Virus record (IMG/VR): IMGVR_UViG_3300049812_001703
Location: 1-31,132 of that record
DNA: 31,132 nt
Strand: one strand, 5' to 3'
Source: a virus
Numbering within the stretch: position 1 is the stretch's first letter; every line of letters begins with the position of its first letter. Below the pieces are notes generated by a model, which saw only the letters and a list, made by a program, of their open reading frames with translations, searched no databases and had not been told where the DNA came from. Positions 28,890 to 31,132 of the stretch are shown in pieces. The position numbers and the translations under genes are program-made.

Positions 28890-29179
28890 CCGATTACCCA
28901 CCATCTGGCGCATTGTTTTCCAACACAAGGAAACAGAAGCCTAACCAGCCAGACTTCACTGGTGAACTTGAACTGTCTGATGAGGTTGTAAGCGACCTTG
29001 TCTCTCAGATGGAGCGTGGCAACGCCAAGCCAAAGCTGCGTATGGCTGGCTGGCGTAGGCAGAGCAAGAAGGGAACCAAGTTCATCTCTGTCGTGGGCAG
29101 CAAGTTTGAAGAGCGTCAGCAGCAACAGCAGACGCAATCAAACGGATTTAACGACCTCGATGATGACGTTCCGTTCTAA
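28886..29179 (+). CDS. SSB-tail protein (ssDNA-binding-like)
   Basis: 97 residues. The first part 'YPPSGALFSNTRKQKPNQPD' and 'FTGELELSDEVV' and the middle 'KLRMAGWRRQSKKGTKFISV' are a small beta-rich pattern common in phage genomes. The C-terminus is Gln-rich and then ends '...DDDVPF', very like the acidic tip (DDDIPF) with which bacterial SSB recruits repair proteins. The basic middle could bind ssDNA. It overlaps the Sak3-like gene by 4 bp (ATGA), which supports a shared role in recombination. Confidence 0.72.
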   Translation: MTDYPPSGALFSNTRKQKPNQPDFTGELELSDEVVSDLVSQMERGNAKPKLRMAGWRRQSKKGTKFISVVGSKFEERQQQQQTQSNGFNDLDDDVPF

Positions 29180-29447
29180 ACGGATACGCTCTAAGCGGTA
29201 CCTGCAAACCCTGCGTGGGAAACCATGTTTGGTTTGTGGGTACGGCTCTGAGGCGCACCATGTCATGTTTGCCGAGCCGAATGCCATGGGTATGAAAGTT
29301 GGTGACAACTGGTGCGTTCCTCTCTGCCACGGCTGCCATATGAAGCTGCATGCTTTCGGTGACGAGAGAACGTGGTGGGATCTTCAAGGGGTTGACCCCT
29401 TGGATTGGGCTAAACAGAACTGGGAGAAGTTCAATGGAAACGCTTAA
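29163..29447 (+). CDS. HNH-like / DUF968-type zinc protein
   Basis: 94 residues from ATG at 29163 (29160 is an equal alternative), overlapping the SSB-tail gene by 17 bp. It begins with basic 'RSKRIRSKRYLQTLRGKPC'. The motif 'CLVCG...EAHHV ... CHGCHMKLH' (Cys-x2-Cys, His-His, Cys-x2-Cys-His) is the zinc-bound HNH core, and 'WWDLQGVDPLDWAKQNW' closes the protein. Related small phage proteins act as recombination-associated nucleases (DUF968/NinG-like). Presence of both His residues suggests the active site is intact. Confidence 0.78.
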   Translation: MTFRSKRIRSKRYLQTLRGKPCLVCGYGSEAHHVMFAEPNAMGMKVGDNWCVPLCHGCHMKLHAFGDERTWWDLQGVDPLDWAKQNWEKFNGNA

Positions 29448-29688
29448 TAAAGTGGCGCATGCCATAGCCGACGCTGAGGACACGTTTATGGATAACCCCA
29501 TAGACTACGAGGACGTGGCCGAGGCTGCACTCAAGGCCCTCAGGACGCCCTCTGATGACATGATGAGGGTTCTTGAGGGCATGACGCCTTACAGAAACAA
29601 TCTTGACCTGTGGGTTGCTATGATCGATGCCGCAATGGGGAGAGCGGTTAATGAAGCAGAAAAGGGGCAAACCCAAATACACCTATGA
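29434..29688 (+). CDS. Small helical protein, unknown
   Basis: 84 residues from ATG at 29434, which has GGGAGAAG just upstream. An upstream in-frame start lies inside the HNH gene without a binding site. The chain is helical: 'METLNKVAHAIADAEDTFMD', 'DYEDVAEAALKALRTPSDDM', 'NLDLWVAMIDAAMGRAVNEA'. No family recognised with confidence. It overlaps both neighbours, as expected in a compact early operon. Confidence 0.65.
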   Translation: METLNKVAHAIADAEDTFMDNPIDYEDVAEAALKALRTPSDDMMRVLEGMTPYRNNLDLWVAMIDAAMGRAVNEAEKGQTQIHL

Positions 29689-29863
29689 GGTGACTGTTGT
29701 CGAGGAGTACACCCGCACCTACAAAGTGCGTGGTGACGACCCCGAACACGCCTTTGAAAGAACAGAAGAAATGATCCGCAATAAGCAAAACTCCATGCGG
29801 ATTTACAAAAAGTATATTGGTGACATTCACCATATACATAGCGAGGAGGTCTTTGATGACTGA
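29651..29863 (+). CDS. Small beta-hairpin-like protein, unknown
   Basis: 70 residues from ATG at 29651: 'MKQKRGKPKYTYEVTVVEEY' with strong alternating strand pattern, then 'TRTYKVRGDDPEHAFERTEE' and a helix. The 'Y-E-V-T-V-V-E-E-Y-T-R-T-Y-K-V-R-G-D-D-P' type repeat resembles small phage double-strand-helix folds. No function known. It overlaps the previous gene by 38 bp and the next by 8 bp. Confidence 0.62.
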   Translation: MKQKRGKPKYTYEVTVVEEYTRTYKVRGDDPEHAFERTEEMIRNKQNSMRIYKKYIGDIHHIHSEEVFDD

Positions 29864-30314
29864 AATTAGAGATGCCGCTGTGCATTTTGAGGCGGTGAAA
29901 ACATCGATGTCTCAAAGCAAGCAGGGCACAATCCTGCGCTTGGCCATACACCCTAATGAGGTACCGGCCAGTCTGCATACCGACTGGGTTGGGTCTCGCT
30001 ACATGGTTGCTATGGTCAAGCTAGACGACCATGACCAACCAGAGATTTCTGATGAGCAGCGAGAGACAGAGCGACTGATCGCTAGTGCTGGCATGCTTTG
30101 TAGAAACTTAGACTTCGCTAAGTTTTTATTCGATGCAGACACCCTACTAGGTGTGCCGAGTGACGAAGCCGAGCGAGAGAAGAGGGTTGCCGGTGCGCTG
30201 CGAGAAGTTCTTGGCGTTGAGAGCCGTTCCGAAATGAAGAACAACTCTGTAGCAAGAGAGAGGTTCAAGACTATTTCAGAGGAGTTCACAAGATGGAAAC
30301 AGGGCAGGGGCTAA
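29856..30314 (+). CDS. Unknown early protein
   Basis: 152 residues from ATG at 29856, which has an excellent GAGGAGGT site. It starts 'MTEIRDAAVHFEAVKTSMSQ' with 'SKQGTILRLAIHPNEVPASL' and 'GSRYMVAMVKLDDHDQPEIS', followed by helical sequence including 'VGALREVLGVESRSEMKNNS'-like repeats of charged residues. The N-terminal segment resembles a family of small phage recombination-cassette proteins that I recall as uncharacterised. No catalytic motif is visible. Confidence 0.65.
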   Translation: MTEIRDAAVHFEAVKTSMSQSKQGTILRLAIHPNEVPASLHTDWVGSRYMVAMVKLDDHDQPEISDEQRETERLIASAGMLCRNLDFAKFLFDADTLLGVPSDEAEREKRVAGALREVLGVESRSEMKNNSVARERFKTISEEFTRWKQGRG

Positions 30315-30496
30315 GTTCACAAGATTTCATAGACAAGAAAGCCATCGCAGAGATGCTGTCTGTGAAGCCAAAGGCAATGGACTACCTTATCCAGAAGGAC
30401 AAGACGTTCCCAAAGCCCTTGGTGTTGTCACCGAGAATGAGGAGATGGAAGAGGCAAGAGGTTGTAGATTGGATCAATTCCAAACTGGGCGGCTGA
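30293..30496 (+). CDS. AlpA/MerR-like helix-turn-helix regulator
   Basis: 67 residues. 'DKKAIAEMLSVKPKAMDYLI' is a helix-turn-helix, followed by 'QKDKTFPKPLVLSPRMRRWK' and 'RQEVVDWINSKLGG', the wing of AlpA-type excisionase/regulator proteins ('FPKP...RRW...EV..W'). Such proteins bind DNA and control phage or prophage genes. A palindromic operator (30498-30515) starts one base after its stop codon. It is the only clear small DNA-binding regulator in the window and a candidate reader of the palindromes (inference). Confidence 0.8.
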   Translation: METGQGLSSQDFIDKKAIAEMLSVKPKAMDYLIQKDKTFPKPLVLSPRMRRWKRQEVVDWINSKLGG

Positions 30497-30497
30497 A

Positions 30498-30515
30498 TTT
30501 GTACTAAGGTACAAA
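30498..30515. promoter_or_regulatory. Palindromic operator site
   Basis: TTTGTAC-TAAG-GTACAAA, perfect 7-bp arms (8 with the flanking A/T). It is squeezed between the convergent AlpA-like gene and the partial virion gene, where no promoter is expected. This again suggests a transcription stop or roadblock site. Confidence 0.72.
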
Positions 30516-30516
30516 A

Positions 30517-31132
30517 TCAAAGGTTCTCGTTTATCAGCCTGTTGGCGCGTTGAACAACCTTATCGATCTGCTCACCAAGCCTCTTCACAATCTTTTCCTT
30601 CTGAGCATCAGGCAAGCGCGGGTTATCCTGCACTTGCTTGATCTGCCTCAGTAGCCTGTTTCTAGCACTGTTCAGTGCCTTGATCTGTCCATGGATGCGG
30701 AGTTCGCTGTCAAGCCGGGACCGCACAGACCTGACCTTTGATGGGTCGCCGGACTCAATCGCCGCTTCAAGGATTTCACGAGACTTCAAGACTTTGTTGC
30801 GGCCTTCCACAAAATTACTCAAATCTTCACGATCTGACACACTGTAGAACACCTTCCTGACAAAAGGTGTCTGCCTGATGAACTCGTCTTCAAACCCATC
30901 AGTCAGTGCTGTCGGGATTGTGCCGAAGGCAAAGTCGCCTGTGCGCTGCACGAACATACCGGCACCGCCAGTGAGATACCCAAGCCAGAAGTCGATGGTG
31001 TCTGGCGAAACATCAATAAAGCCCTTCTCTACCTTACTGCCGCCTGTAAGGGCGTTGAGGTTTTCCGATATCCACTTGAGCGATGGGCTTGTAGTAGACC
31101 AGAACAACTGGCTGTCTGGTGGCGGTTCCTCC
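30517..31132 (-). CDS. C-terminal part of a large virion protein (LPD38-like), partial
   Basis: The frame is open to the right edge, so only about the last 204 residues are seen and the start lies outside. The visible sequence has 'DVSPDTIDFWLGYLTGGAGM', then 'FVQRTGDFAFGT', and a long helical end ('RNRLLRQIKQVQDNPRLPDA'). The 'PDTIDFWLGYLTGGAG' segment recalls LPD38-type ends of very large phage ejection or MuF-like polyproteins (memory, moderate certainty). This places further virion genes beyond the window, on the minus strand. Confidence 0.75.
   Translation of the reverse strand, partial: EEPPPDSQLFWSTTSPSLKWISENLNALTGGSKVEKGFIDVSPDTIDFWLGYLTGGAGMFVQRTGDFAFGTIPTALTDGFEDEFIRQTPFVRKVFYSVSDREDLSNFVEGRNKVLKSREILEAAIESGDPSKVRSVRSRLDSELRIHGQIKALNSARNRLLRQIKQVQDNPRLPDAQKEKIVKRLGEQIDKVVQRANRLINENL

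Noticed and set aside
1-31132. CRISPR array, insertion sequence, integrase, rRNA
   Set aside because: No regularly spaced repeats, no transposase or recombinase motifs with terminal inverted repeats, and no rRNA-like segments were found.

Overview
The window is part of a tailed double-stranded DNA phage genome of moderate to fairly high GC. It carries both terminase subunits, a portal, co-chaperonin, scaffold, major capsid protein and tail-adaptor proteins. The structural genes belong to families I recognise from short-tailed or unclassified marine phages. Composition and gene families suggest a marine alphaproteobacterial host (inference). I see no integrase, lysogeny repressor, DNA polymerase or clear lysis cassette. 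One virion gene is cut by each window edge, so the genome continues on both sides.

Layout. (1) 1-17182, minus strand: a tightly packed late module. In transcription order it runs small terminase, DUF1289-like protein, two small proteins, large terminase, a 48-residue protein, portal, small protein, GroES-like co-chaperonin, scaffold, virion protein, decoration-like protein, major capsid, head fibre-like proteins, a run of tiny lysine-rich proteins with a holin-like protein, tail adaptors, a LysM protein with basic repeats, and tail or fibre proteins. Many starts overlap the previous stop (TGATG, ATGA, TAATG). (2) 17183-17812: a GC-rich, highly structured control region between the two modules. 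(3) 17813-24536, plus strand: an early accessory module with a MoxR-like AAA+ ATPase plus metallopeptidase/VWA pair, a ParB-like protein and several unknown proteins. (4) 24633-27280, minus strand: a primase-helicase, a RusA-like resolvase and two small proteins. (5) 27349-30496, plus strand: a recombination cassette (PD-(D/E)XK exonuclease, DUF1071/Sak3-like annealing protein, SSB-tail protein, HNH protein, AlpA-like regulator). (6) 30517-31132, minus strand: the C-terminal end of a large virion protein.

The most striking content is RNA and regulatory DNA. Two hammerhead ribozymes sit in the 5' leaders of the first two plus-strand genes (cleavage predicted after 17756 and 18397). They would cut out a 641-nt mRNA whose 3' end carries a UUCG-capped hairpin. 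In the first, stem III overlaps the Shine-Dalgarno sequence and stem II is essentially missing. A second element (23264-23349) has four perfect helices in an interlocked pseudoknot arrangement. An 18-bp palindrome (TTTGTAC-N4-GTACAAA) recurs across the window: eight sites have a perfect GTAC-N4-GTAC core and four are weaker. Most lie between genes or at a start codon, which suggests a genome-wide operator or stoperator network.
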